A stretch of DNA of 64,000 nucleotides, from assembly GCF_042887685.1 (NCBI RefSeq), contig NZ_JBHVOS010000002.1, forward strand, positions 1-64,000. The letters are read 5' to 3'. The translations under genes and the position numbers were made by a program. The notes below the pieces were generated by a model. The model was not told the origin of the DNA. It saw only the letters and a list, made by a program, of their open reading frames with translations, and searched no databases. Positions 40,960 through 50,348 of the stretch are shown one piece after another; the first letter of the stretch is position 1; each line of letters begins with the position of its first letter. The DNA comes from Oerskovia sp042887685. Its GTDB lineage: Bacteria; Actinomycetota; Actinomycetes; Actinomycetales; Cellulomonadaceae.

Positions 40960-43017
40960 TCAGACGGCGCGGCCGACCTCTTCGTCGTTGTGGATGCCAC
41001 CAGGTGTGGTCTTCTGCACCTGGAGCAGGAACTCGACGTTGGACTTGGTCTCCTTGAGCTTGCCGAGCAGCAGCTCGATGGCCTGCTGCTGGTCGAGCGC
41101 ACCCATCACGCGGCGCAGCTTGTAGACGATGCGGAGCTCGTCCTGCGGCATGAGGATCTCCTCGCGACGCGTCCCGGACGCGTTGACGTCCACCGCCGGG
41201 AAGATGCGCTTGTCCGCGAGCGAGCGGGAGAGCCGGAGCTCCATGTTCCCGGTGCCCTTGAACTCCTCGAAGATGACCTCGTCCATCTTGGAGCCGGTCT
41301 CGACGAGCGCCGAGGCGAGGATCGTGAGCGACCCGCCGTTCTCGATGTTGCGCGCCGCACCGAAGAAGCGCTTGGGCGGGTAGAGCGCCGAGGCGTCGAC
41401 ACCACCCGACAGGATGCGCCCGGAGGCCGGGGCCGCGAGGTTGTAGGCGCGCGACAGTCGCGTGAGCGAGTCGAGCAGCACGACGACGTCCTGGCCCAGC
41501 TCCACAAGACGCTTGGCGCGCTCGATCGCGAGCTCGGCGACGATCGTGTGGTCGGAGGCCGGACGGTCGAACGTCGAGGCGATGACCTCGCCCTTGACGG
41601 TGCGCTCCATGTCCGTGACCTCTTCAGGTCGCTCGTCCACGAGCACCACCATCAGGTGGACCTCAGGGTTGTTCGTCGTGATCGCGTTCGCGATCTGCTG
41701 CATGATGATCGTCTTGCCCGCCTTGGGCGGAGCGACGATCAGACCACGCTGGCCCTTGCCGATCGGGGCGACGATGTCGATCACGCGCGGCGTGAGACGA
41801 CCGACCTCGCCCGTCTCCAGGCGCAGGCGCTCCTGCGGGTAGAGCGGCGTCAGCTTGTTGAACTCCGCACGGTTGCGGGCTGCCTCGGGGGACATGCCGT
41901 TGACCGAGTCGAGCCGGACCAGCGCGTTGAACTTCTGGTTGCGCGGTCCGGTCTGCTGGAACGACTCCCCGTCGCGGGGCTGACGTACTGCGCCGACGAT
42001 CGCGTCACCGCGACGAAGGCCCGACTTCTTGACCTGGCCGAGCGAGACGTAGACGTCGTTCGGGCCGGGCAGGTAGCCGCTGGTCCGCACGAACGCGTAC
42101 TGGTCGAGCACGTCGAGGATGCCGGCCACGGGCAGCAGCACGTCGTCCTCGGACACCTCGATCTCGTCGAGGCCCACGACGTCGATGTTCCCGCCACGGG
42201 TGCGGCCGCGCTTGCGGTCGCGGTCCCGGTTGCGGTCACGCCCACGACGGCGGCGTCCGCCGCGCTCGTCGTACTCGTCGGCCTGACGGTTGCCCTGACC
42301 CTGCGGGTCGCGCTGGCCGCCCTGGCCGCCCTGCTGGTTGCCCTGGCCCTGCTGGCGCTGGCCGCCCTGGCGCTCCTGCTGGCCGTTCTGGCGCTCGCCC
42401 TGGCCCTGCTGGTCGCGCTGACGGTCCTGACGGCCGGTCGCACCGGCCTCGGGGGCCGACTCGCGAGCCGCCTCGCCCTCGCCGCCGCGCGGGGCACCTG
42501 CGCCCCGCCCGGCGCGGCGCGAACCACGCTCGGGGGCCGTGCCCGTCACCAGGCCGACGGCTGCGGCCGCGCGAGCGGCGCGCTCGTCCGGGGTCTCTCC
42601 CCCGGCGGCACGGTCGGCGTCGACGCGAGCCGCGCGGCTGCCCTGCTCCAGGAGCGGCGCGACGATGTCGGCGGCCTGGTCGGCGCGCGCGGAACGCTGG
42701 CCCCGCTCGCGGCGAGGCCGCTCGGAGCGCTCGACGTTCTCGGTCGCCGTGCGCACGGGGACCTCGACGGCCGGCTGCACGACGACCTTCTCGGTCTGGG
42801 TGTCCTTCTCCGGCGCGCGACGCGCACCGGCGGACGCCCCGGCGGTGCGCTCGGGAGCGCTCTTCTCGCCGGAGGTGGAACGGATGACGTCGACAAGATC
42901 GCTCTTGCGCATCTTGGACGTGCCCTTCACACCGAGCTGCGAGGCGAGTGCCTGCAGCTCGGGGAGGCGCAGCGTCGAGAGCGCGCCTGCACGGGCGGTG
43001 TCGGTGGTGTCTGTCAC
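40960..43017 (-). CDS. rho: Transcription termination factor Rho with long disordered insert
   Basis: A 685-residue RNA helicase. The N-terminal Rho domain (LSTLRLPELQALASQLGVKG) is followed by a large insert at residues about 50-275. Residues 194-246 are almost only Gln, Gly, Asn and Arg, and residues 247-275 are Arg/Asp-rich. The core then has the RNA-binding domain (VLLPVAGILDVLDQYAFVRTSG), the P-loop APPKAGKT, VVLVDERPEEVTDM and the Q-loop region. Actinobacterial Rho proteins are known to carry long basic inserts that add RNA contacts and change RNA choice. The Gln/Gly-rich part here is notably prion-like. Confidence 0.97.
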   Translation of the reverse strand: MTDTTDTARAGALSTLRLPELQALASQLGVKGTSKMRKSDLVDVIRSTSGEKSAPERTAGASAGARRAPEKDTQTEKVVVQPAVEVPVRTATENVERSERPRRERGQRSARADQAADIVAPLLEQGSRAARVDADRAAGGETPDERAARAAAAVGLVTGTAPERGSRRAGRGAGAPRGGEGEAARESAPEAGATGRQDRQRDQQGQGERQNGQQERQGGQRQQGQGNQQGGQGGQRDPQGQGNRQADEYDERGGRRRRGRDRNRDRDRKRGRTRGGNIDVVGLDEIEVSEDDVLLPVAGILDVLDQYAFVRTSGYLPGPNDVYVSLGQVKKSGLRRGDAIVGAVRQPRDGESFQQTGPRNQKFNALVRLDSVNGMSPEAARNRAEFNKLTPLYPQERLRLETGEVGRLTPRVIDIVAPIGKGQRGLIVAPPKAGKTIIMQQIANAITTNNPEVHLMVVLVDERPEEVTDMERTVKGEVIASTFDRPASDHTIVAELAIERAKRLVELGQDVVVLLDSLTRLSRAYNLAAPASGRILSGGVDASALYPPKRFFGAARNIENGGSLTILASALVETGSKMDEVIFEEFKGTGNMELRLSRSLADKRIFPAVDVNASGTRREEILMPQDELRIVYKLRRVMGALDQQQAIELLLGKLKETKSNVEFLLQVQKTTPGGIHNDEEVGRAV

Positions 43018-43343
43018 GAAGGACCCTTCCCCTCGTTTGCGCCCACTTGCTCTGTGCGAGGGGTGGGCCGCGGGTGATCGACGCTCGGCACGTGACGGCC
43101 GGAACGCAGTGGAACCACGCGTCAGTGGTACGACGACGTCAGCTGACGTGGGCTGGATTGCCTTCTCGCGGGGTATGAGGCGCAGTCAGTGGTTGCTCTG
43201 CCGATGCCCGGGGACTCGGCGGAGATTCGTCGAGGAATCACCGAGGCATCATCACGAACCTGCGAAGGCTCAATGGATTCTACCATCCGTAGCCCCCCGG
43301 AAGACCAGTCCCCCCAGGGGCTGCGCCCAGGATCGGCGTCCGG
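43018..43343 (-). other. rho leader region
   Basis: This 326-bp stretch between thrB and rho has no supported gene. It holds the perfect 14-bp palindrome ACGTCAGCTGACGT at 43136-43149 and a possible thrB terminator at 43291-43322. Long leaders upstream of rho are often sites of autoregulation. Confidence 0.5.
43291..43322 (-). terminator. Possible thrB terminator
   Basis: AGCCCC (43291-43296) pairs with GGGGCT (43317-43322), just after the thrB stop. Only six base pairs, so the call is weak. Confidence 0.4.
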
Positions 43344-44321
43344 TCAGCGCACCTGGCGCGGGGACGGCTCCGGGAGGCCCGTCGAGCCCAGGACGCGCTC
43401 CGAGCGCACGCCTCCCTGGTCGATGCCCGGACGGTACGCACGCCACTGGTCCGACCCGTGCAGGAGCTCGCGCAGCACGCCGTCGGCCCGGTCCCGGTCC
43501 TCGGCGGTCCCGAGCAGCAGGACGGTGGGACCGGCCCCCGAGATGGTCGCAGCCAGGCCGTCCGCCCGCAGGGCACGCACGAGCTCCCACGACGCGGACA
43601 TGACCCCCGCGCGATACTCCTGGTGGAGCCGGTCCTCGGTCGCGTCGAACAGGTGCCGGGGCGAACGGGTCAGCGCCTCGACGAGCAGGGCGGCACGTCC
43701 GGCGTTGAGCGCGGCGTCGGCGTGCGGCACGGTCTCCGGCAGGACGCCGCGAGCACGGCTCGTCGCGAGCCGGACGGTGGGGACCAGGACGGTCGCCTCG
43801 ATGTCCGGGTGGACGTCGAGCCGGACCGCGTGCGCCCCCTCGTCCCCCTCGACCGTGCTCGTCCACGCGATCGTCGCACCCCCGTAGATCGCGGGAGCGG
43901 CGTTGTCGGGGTGCCCCTCGAACTCGGTAGCGAGCCGCAGCACCGTCGCGTCGTCCAGGGCCGCGGGGTCCGCGACCAGAGCGCGTGCGGCGACGATCCC
44001 CGCCACCACCGCGGCAGCCGAGGAGCCGAGGCCCCGGCCGTGCGGGATCGCGTTGGTCGCCGTCAGGTGCAGCCCCGTCTGCGGTGCGCCCACCAGGTCG
44101 AGGGCGGCGCGCAGGGCGCGCACGACCAGGTGGCGCTCGTCGCCGGGAACCTCGCCGGCCCCTTCCCCCTCGACGTCGACGACGACGTCTCCGTTGCCGA
44201 GCGCACGCACCTCGAGCACGTCGTAGTGCGCGAGGGCCAGCCCCATGGCGTCGAAGCCCGGGCCGAGGTTCGCGCTCGTCGCGGGCACACGCACGCGCAC
44301 ATGGTCGGCTCCGAGCTGCAT
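43344..44321 (-). CDS. thrB: Homoserine kinase
   Basis: A 325-residue GHMP-family kinase that phosphorylates homoserine for threonine synthesis. Motif 1 is VRVPATSANLGPGFDAMGLAL, the ATP-binding motif is IPHGRGLGSSAAA, and the third GHMP motif is ISGAGPTVLLLG. It is third in the hom-thrC-thrB order, 159 bp after thrC. Confidence 0.95.
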   Translation of the reverse strand: MQLGADHVRVRVPATSANLGPGFDAMGLALAHYDVLEVRALGNGDVVVDVEGEGAGEVPGDERHLVVRALRAALDLVGAPQTGLHLTATNAIPHGRGLGSSAAAVVAGIVAARALVADPAALDDATVLRLATEFEGHPDNAAPAIYGGATIAWTSTVEGDEGAHAVRLDVHPDIEATVLVPTVRLATSRARGVLPETVPHADAALNAGRAALLVEALTRSPRHLFDATEDRLHQEYRAGVMSASWELVRALRADGLAATISGAGPTVLLLGTAEDRDRADGVLRELLHGSDQWRAYRPGIDQGGVRSERVLGSTGLPEPSPRQVR

Positions 44322-44480
44322 CTCGCGGGACCTCTCTTCGGGGAGCTACGGGGACTGGGGGACGACGGTGGGCTCACCGGGGAGCCCGCGAGGGGACGAC
44401 GGCGACGGGGCCGCGCCCCGTGCGGCGCGTCCACCCCTTCCCCGCCCGGAGGACGGAGGAGGGGACGGACGCGGAGGGGT

Positions 44481-45584
44481 TCAGCCGAGCTGGAGCGCGT
44501 CGGCGATCGAGACCACGTCGGCGCTGACCCGGACGGGGGTCACGTCGGCACCGTCGAGCGTCTTGAGCGCCCACTGCGGGTCCTTGAGCCCGTGGCCCGT
44601 GACCGTGACGACGATGCGCGCACCGGCGGGTACGAGACCGCGCTCGGCCCGCGAGAGGATGCCCGCGACACCGGCCGCCGAGCCGGGCTCGACGAACACG
44701 CCGGCCTCGGCCGACAGGATGCGGTGCGCCGCGAGGATCTGCTCGTCGGTCACGGCCTCGATGACGCCGCCCGACTCGTCGCGCGCGGCCTCGGCCTGCG
44801 CCCAGGAGGCCGGGTTGCCGATGCGGATCGCGGTCGCGATGGTCTCGGGGTGCGTGATGGGGTGGCCCGCGACGATCGGGGCGGCGCCGGCAGCCTGGAA
44901 GCCCCACATGATCGGGGTCCTCGTCGAGACCGCTGGAAGGTGCGCTCCCGGGGCGTCGGGGTCGCCGAGACCCGCGTACTCGCGGAAGCCCTTCCAGTAC
45001 GCGGTGATGTTGCCCGCGTTGCCCACGGGCAGGGCGTGGATGTCCGGGGCGTCACCCAGCGCGTCGACGATCTCGAAGGCGCCGGTCTTCTGCCCCTCGA
45101 TACGGTCCGGGTTGACGGAGTTCACGAGCTCGACCGGGTAGGCCTCGGCGAGCTTGCGGGCCGCGACGAGGCAGTCGTCGAAGTTGCCGTCGACCTGGAG
45201 CAGCTTGGCGCCGTGCGCGATCGCCTGGCTCAGCTTGCCCATCGCGATCTTGCCGTCCGGGACCAGGACGGCGCACACCATGCCGGCCTTGGTCGCGTAC
45301 GCGGCGGCCGAGGCCGACGTGTTGCCCGTCGAGGCGCACACCACGGCCTTCGCCCCTCTGCCCGCGGCCGAGGAGATCGCCGCGGTCATGCCGCGGTCCT
45401 TGAACGACGCGGTCGGGTTCATGCCCTCGACCTTGAGGAAGACCTGCGCCCCCGTGCGGGCCGAGAGCGCGGGCGCCTCGACGAGCGGCGTCCCCCCCTC
45501 GCCGAGCGTCACGATGCGCTCGGTGACGTGGGCGGGCATGCGGTCGGCGTACTCGGCGATGATGCCTCGCCACTGGTGGGCCAT
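44481..45584 (-). CDS. thrC: Threonine synthase
   Basis: A 367-residue PLP enzyme that converts O-phosphohomoserine to threonine. The start is the ATG at 45584, which shares a base with the hom stop (TGATG). The PLP Lys is in NPTASFKDRGM, followed by VCASTGNTSASAAAYA and the phosphate loop PVGNAGNITAYW. Length and motifs match the short bacterial form of the family. Confidence 0.96.
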   Translation of the reverse strand: MAHQWRGIIAEYADRMPAHVTERIVTLGEGGTPLVEAPALSARTGAQVFLKVEGMNPTASFKDRGMTAAISSAAGRGAKAVVCASTGNTSASAAAYATKAGMVCAVLVPDGKIAMGKLSQAIAHGAKLLQVDGNFDDCLVAARKLAEAYPVELVNSVNPDRIEGQKTGAFEIVDALGDAPDIHALPVGNAGNITAYWKGFREYAGLGDPDAPGAHLPAVSTRTPIMWGFQAAGAAPIVAGHPITHPETIATAIRIGNPASWAQAEAARDESGGVIEAVTDEQILAAHRILSAEAGVFVEPGSAAGVAGILSRAERGLVPAGARIVVTVTGHGLKDPQWALKTLDGADVTPVRVSADVVSIADALQLG

Positions 45585-46948
45585 CAGGCTCCCTCGACTC
45601 TCAGGACGGACGTGATCTCTCGGACGGGTTCGAGCACCGCGATCGCGTCGACCGTCGCGGCGAGCGCGGCCTCCGCTGCGGCGTGGGTCGTGATGACGAG
45701 GTGGGCGACGCCGGTCGACCCGTCGTCCGCACCCTGCGTGTCGTCGGCCCCGGGCGCGGCGGCCTCCGAGGGCTGGCGCACGGCCTCGATCGAGACGCCC
45801 TTCGACGCCAGGACCTGGGCGACCTGCGCCAGGACCCCGGGGCGGTCGTCGACCGCGAGCCGGACCTGGTAGCGCGTGATCGCGGTGCTCGCCGGCAGGA
45901 TCGGCAGGGCCGCGTAGATGGACTCCTCGGGGCCCTTGCCGCCGAGCACGCGGTGGCGTGCGGCGGACACGACGTCGCCCAGCACGGCCGACGCCGTGGG
46001 CGCTCCACCTGCACCACGGCCGTAGAACATGAGCTCGCCCGCCGCGTCGGCCTCGACGAAGACGGCGTTGAAGGCCCCGCGTACGCCGGCGAGCGGGTGC
46101 GCGACGGGCACGAGCGCGGGGTGCACGCGCACCGAGACACCGTGCGAGCCGTCGTCGGCCGTCACGGACTCCGCGATGGCGAGCAGCTTGATGACGTGCC
46201 CCGTCTGCGCGGCCCACGTGACGTCGTCGGCGGTGATCCTCGTGATGCCCTCGCGCGCCACGTCCTCGAGCGAGACGCGCGTGTGGAACGCGAGGCTCGC
46301 GAGGATCGCGGCCTTGGCCGCGGCGTCGAAGCCCTCGACGTCGGCGGTCGGGTCGGCCTCGGCGTAGCCGAGGTCCTGGGCCTGGCGCACGGCGTCGTCG
46401 AACGACATGCCCGTGCTCGCCATCTGGTCCAGGACGTAGTTCGTGGTGCCGTTGACGATGCCCAGGATGCGACGGACGTGGTCGCCCGCGAGGGACTCGC
46501 GGACCGGGCGGACGATCGGGATCGCGCCCGCGACCGCGGCCTCGAAGTAGATGTCGACGCCCGCGGTGTCCGCGGCCTTGTACAGCGTGGGGCCGTCCTC
46601 GGCGAGAAGAGCCTTGTTCGCCGTCACGACGGCGGCGCCCGCCTCGATCGCGCGCAGCAGCAGCGTGCGGGCAGGCTCGATGCCGCCCATGACCTCGATG
46701 ACGATGTCGGCGCGCGAGACGAGACCCTCGGCGTCCTCCGTCAGGAGCGACCGGTCGACCGACCCGGCCAGTGGCCGCGGGGCCGACGCGTCACGCACCG
46801 CGATGCCCACGAGCTCGAGCGGCGCCCCGACGCGCGAGGCCAGGTCGGCGCTCTGCTGCGTCAGCAGCCGAGCCACCTCGGACCCGACGACGCCGCACCC
46901 GAGCAGCGCGACGCGCAGCGGACCTTGCTCCTGCTGGCTGGCTCCCAC
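45584..46948 (-). CDS. hom: Homoserine dehydrogenase with C-terminal ACT domain
   Basis: A 454-residue enzyme reducing aspartate semialdehyde to homoserine. The N-terminal NAD(P) site is ALLGCGVVGSEVARLL and the catalytic region has GIVNGTTNYVLDQM and AEADPTADVEGFDAAAK. A C-terminal ACT domain (RPGVLAQVAQVLASKGVSIEAV) normally gives threonine feedback inhibition. Inside it, after VRQPSE, about 18 Ala/Asp/Gly-rich residues are inserted before VAHLVITTH, perhaps lengthening a surface loop. It is coupled to thrC. Confidence 0.96.
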   Translation of the reverse strand: MGASQQEQGPLRVALLGCGVVGSEVARLLTQQSADLASRVGAPLELVGIAVRDASAPRPLAGSVDRSLLTEDAEGLVSRADIVIEVMGGIEPARTLLLRAIEAGAAVVTANKALLAEDGPTLYKAADTAGVDIYFEAAVAGAIPIVRPVRESLAGDHVRRILGIVNGTTNYVLDQMASTGMSFDDAVRQAQDLGYAEADPTADVEGFDAAAKAAILASLAFHTRVSLEDVAREGITRITADDVTWAAQTGHVIKLLAIAESVTADDGSHGVSVRVHPALVPVAHPLAGVRGAFNAVFVEADAAGELMFYGRGAGGAPTASAVLGDVVSAARHRVLGGKGPEESIYAALPILPASTAITRYQVRLAVDDRPGVLAQVAQVLASKGVSIEAVRQPSEAAAPGADDTQGADDGSTGVAHLVITTHAAAEAALAATVDAIAVLEPVREITSVLRVEGA

Positions 46949-47174
46949 GAAGCTCCTCCTCCATCACCCGGCCCGCACGGTCAGCGGTGCCGTCGTTCTC
47001 CTGGCCCTGTCGGACGCGATCACGTCCCGGGGCCCGTCGGTCCGGGCGGGCGCGGCACGCTGGGCCGCACGTCCCGACCGGTCGATCCTGAGCATGTCGA
47101 TCCTCGCCCGGTTGCCCGGATCCTGGGCGCTCGTCTCAGGATACGGGTGCACGGGCACCGGTCCACGAGGCGCC

Positions 47175-47196
47175 ACGCCCGGCTCCCGGCGGGCGT
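47175..47196 (-). terminator. Short hairpin at the lysA stop
   Basis: ACGCCCG (47175-47181) pairs with CGGGCGT (47190-47196), whose last base is part of the lysA stop. The rest of the 247-bp lysA-hom gap holds the hom promoter region, with nothing else I can name. Confidence 0.4.
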
Positions 47197-48635
47197 CAGC
47201 CCAGGTCGAGCGCGAGCAGGTCGTCCTCGGTCTCGCGCCGGACCAGGACCCTGGTCGCACCGTCGGTCACGGCCACGACCGGGGGGCGGGGCACGTGGTT
47301 GTAGTTCGAGGCCATCGACCGCCCGTAGGCCCCCGTCGCCGCGACGGCCAGCAGGTCGCCGGCCCGTACGTCACCCGGCAGCAGCACGTCGTGGACCACG
47401 ACGTCACCGCTCTCGCAGTGCTTGCCGACCACGCGCGCGAGCACGGGCTCGGCGTCGGAGAGCCGGTTCGCGAGCTCGGCGTGGTAGCCCGCGCCGTACA
47501 GCGCCGGACGGATGTTGTCGCTCATGCCGCCGTCGACCGAGACGTAGGTGCGCACGATCGTGCTCTCGTCCTCCCCGGCCGACCCGGCGACCCGCACGGG
47601 CTTGACCGTACCGACCGTGTAGAGGGTCAGGCCCGCGGGCCCGACGATCGCGCGGCCAGGCTCGATCGAGAAGCGCGGAAGCGGCGTGCCGAGGTCCGCC
47701 GACGAGGCCGCGACCGACGCCGCGACGTCCTTCGCGATGCGGTCCGGGTCGAGCGCGGCCTCACCGGGCAGGTACGCGATGCCGTACCCGCCACCCAGGT
47801 CGACCTCCGGGACGAGGTGGCCGGTGCGCTCCGCGAGCGCGGCCCGCAGCTCGAGGACCTTGCGTGCCGCGACCTCGAAGCCCGAGGGGTCGAGGATCTG
47901 CGAGCCGATGTGCGAGTGGATGCCCAGCAGCTCGAGCTCGGGGTGCGCGAGCACCGCGAGGAGCGCGGTCATGGCCGGGCTGTCCTCGGCCTCCGCACCC
48001 GGGGCCGTCGCGAGCGACAGCCCGAACTTCTGGTCCTCGTGCGCGGTCGAGATGTACTCGTGCCCGCCCGCGTGCACGCCCGTGGTCACCCGGATCATGA
48101 CCGGGGCCGGGGCCCCGCCCCGCGCCCGGGAGGCAGCGGCCACGCGCTCGACCTCGACGAGCGAGTCGACGATGATCCGGCCCACGCCCGCCTCGAGCGC
48201 CCGCGCGATCTCCGCGTCCGACTTGTTGTTGCCGTGCAGACCGATGTGCTCGCCGGGCACGCCCGCACGCAGCGCGACCGCGAGCTCACCACCCGTCGCG
48301 GTGTCGACGCGCAGCCCCTCGGCGTGGACCCACCGGGCCACGGCGACCGACAGGAACGCCTTGCCCGCGTAGTACACGTCGACGCCCGCACCCACCTCGG
48401 CGAACGCGGCCTCGAACGCTCGACGGTAGGCCCGCGCCCGCTCGCGCAGGTCGGCCTCGTCGAGCACGTACGCCGGTGTGCCCTGGCCGACCGCGAGCTC
48501 GCGCACGTCGACCCCCGCGACGCTCAGCGCGCCGTCGGCCCCGCGGCGCACGCCGCTCGACCACGGCTCGCCCGGCACGAAGGTGCCGGTCGGCGAGAAG
48601 GCGGGCGGCGGCGTCGGGCCTGCCGACGCGCTCAC
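47196..48635 (-). CDS. lysA: Diaminopimelate decarboxylase
   Basis: A 479-residue PLP enzyme, the last step of lysine synthesis. GTG at 48635 overlaps the argS stop as GTGA. The PLP Lys is in VYYAGKAFLS, the His in LGIHSHIGSQI, the Gly-rich phosphate loop in DLGGGYGIAY, and the C-terminal active-site region is KHCESGDVV. The argS-lysA-hom order is a well-known actinobacterial arrangement. Confidence 0.96.
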   Translation of the reverse strand: MSASAGPTPPPAFSPTGTFVPGEPWSSGVRRGADGALSVAGVDVRELAVGQGTPAYVLDEADLRERARAYRRAFEAAFAEVGAGVDVYYAGKAFLSVAVARWVHAEGLRVDTATGGELAVALRAGVPGEHIGLHGNNKSDAEIARALEAGVGRIIVDSLVEVERVAAASRARGGAPAPVMIRVTTGVHAGGHEYISTAHEDQKFGLSLATAPGAEAEDSPAMTALLAVLAHPELELLGIHSHIGSQILDPSGFEVAARKVLELRAALAERTGHLVPEVDLGGGYGIAYLPGEAALDPDRIAKDVAASVAASSADLGTPLPRFSIEPGRAIVGPAGLTLYTVGTVKPVRVAGSAGEDESTIVRTYVSVDGGMSDNIRPALYGAGYHAELANRLSDAEPVLARVVGKHCESGDVVVHDVLLPGDVRAGDLLAVAATGAYGRSMASNYNHVPRPPVVAVTDGATRVLVRRETEDDLLALDLG

Positions 48636-50326
48636 ATGCGCTCCGGCGCGGACACGCCGAGCAGCCCGAGACCGTTGGCGAGGACCTGACGCGTCGCGTC
48701 GTTGAGCCACAGGCGCGTGCGGTGCACGTCCGTGACCTCCTCGTCGCCCAGCGGCGTCACACGGCACTCGTGGTACCAGGAGTGGTAGTCGCCCGCGAGC
48801 GCCTCGAGGTAGCGCGCGACGCGGTGCGGCTCGCGCAGCTCGGCCGCCTGGGCGACCACGCGCGGGAACTCGGTGAGCGCACCGAGCAGGACCGACTCGG
48901 TCTCGTGCGTGAGCAGCGCCGGGTCGAACGCGTCGGTCCCGTCCGCGCGGAAGCGCGAGATCCCGTGCGACGCAGCGTTTCGGTCGACGTTCGCCGTCCG
49001 GGCGTGCGCGTACTGCACGTAGTAGACGGGGTTCTCGTTGCCCGCCTTGGTCAGCAGGTCGAGGTCCAGGTCGATGCTCGAGTCGGTCGAGGAACGGGCG
49101 AGCGAGTAGCGCGCGGCGTCCACGCCCACGGCGTCGACCAGGTCTTCGAGGGTCACGACCGTCCCGGCACGCTTGGACATGCGGACCGGCTGGCCGTCCT
49201 TGACCAGGTTGACCATCTGGCCGATGAGGATCTGCAGGTTCTTGCCCGGCACGTCGCCGAACGCCGCGCAGACCGCCATGAGGCGCGCGACGTACCCGTG
49301 GTGGTCCGCGCCGAGCATCATGATGACGTCGTCGAACCCGCGCTCACGCTTGTCGAGGTAGTAGGCGATGTCACCCGCGATGTACGCGGCCTCCCCGTCC
49401 GACTTGACGATGACGCGATCCTTGTCGTCGCCGAAGTCGGTCGTGCGCAGCCACGTCGCGCCGTCCGCCTCGAACACGTGCCCGCTCTCGCGCAGGCGCT
49501 GGACCGCGCGCTCGACCGCGCCGGACTCGTGCAGCGAGTCCTCGTGGAAGTACACGTCGAAGTCGACACCGAAGTCGTGGAGCGCGGAACGGATCTCGGC
49601 GAACATGCGCTCGACGCCGCGCGCCCGGAAGACCTCCTGGGCCTCGTCGTCGGGCAGCGAGCGCGGGTCCGGGTCGCCCGCCGCGATCGCGTCGGCGATG
49701 ACGGCCTCCGCGATGTCGGAGATGTACTGGCCGCCGTAGCCGTCCTCGGGTGCGGGCTCGCCCTTGGCGCGTGCCAGCAGCGAGCGCGCGAAGCGGTCGA
49801 TCTGCGCACCGTGGTCGTTGAAGTAGTACTCGCGCGTGACCTCCGCACCCGACGCCTGGAGCACGCGGGCCAGCGAGTCGCCGACCGCGGCCCAGCGCAC
49901 GCCACCGATGTGGATGGGGCCCGTCGGGTTCGCCGAGACGAACTCCAGGTTGATGCGCGTGCCGGCCTCGGAGTCGTTGTTCCCGTAGGTCGCGCCCTGG
50001 GCGAGGATCGTGCGGGCGAGCTCGCCCGCGGCCGCCGCGTCGAGCGTGATGTTCAGGAAGCCCGGCCCGGCGATGTCCACGGACTTGATCCCCGGGTGCG
50101 CGGCGAGGCGCTGCGCGAGGTCCTCCGCCAGGACGCGCGGCGCGACGCCGGCCTTCTTCGCGAGCTGCAGGGCGACGTTCGTGGCCCAGTCGCCGTGCTC
50201 GCGCTGGCGGGGTCGCTCGACGTGGACCGACGCAGGGACCGCGTCGGCGGGCAGGGCGAGGGTGCCGTCGGCGACGGCGGAGGCCAGGGCAGCGCTGAGC
50301 GCTTGGGAGAGCTCGTTCGGGGTCAC
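48632..50326 (-). CDS. argS: Arginyl-tRNA synthetase
   Basis: A 564-residue class I synthetase. The HIGH-type signature is NPTGPIHIGGVRW and the KMSKS-type loop is VRMSKRAGTVV. The N-terminal additional domain contacts the tRNA elbow, and the C-terminal helical domain (DYHSWYHECRV) binds the anticodon. GTG start at 50326. It heads the argS-lysA pair and lies 1.6 kb from a tRNA-Arg gene on the other strand. Confidence 0.97.
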   Translation of the reverse strand: MTPNELSQALSAALASAVADGTLALPADAVPASVHVERPRQREHGDWATNVALQLAKKAGVAPRVLAEDLAQRLAAHPGIKSVDIAGPGFLNITLDAAAAGELARTILAQGATYGNNDSEAGTRINLEFVSANPTGPIHIGGVRWAAVGDSLARVLQASGAEVTREYYFNDHGAQIDRFARSLLARAKGEPAPEDGYGGQYISDIAEAVIADAIAAGDPDPRSLPDDEAQEVFRARGVERMFAEIRSALHDFGVDFDVYFHEDSLHESGAVERAVQRLRESGHVFEADGATWLRTTDFGDDKDRVIVKSDGEAAYIAGDIAYYLDKRERGFDDVIMMLGADHHGYVARLMAVCAAFGDVPGKNLQILIGQMVNLVKDGQPVRMSKRAGTVVTLEDLVDAVGVDAARYSLARSSTDSSIDLDLDLLTKAGNENPVYYVQYAHARTANVDRNAASHGISRFRADGTDAFDPALLTHETESVLLGALTEFPRVVAQAAELREPHRVARYLEALAGDYHSWYHECRVTPLGDEEVTDVHRTRLWLNDATRQVLANGLGLLGVSAPERM

Positions 50327-50348
50327 CCGACGATTCTAGCGAGGGACG

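Noticed and set aside
48286..48564. Short minus-strand frames inside lysA and similar Arg-rich frames throughout
   Set aside because: They are alternate-frame shadows of clear genes, which are abundant at this GC content.
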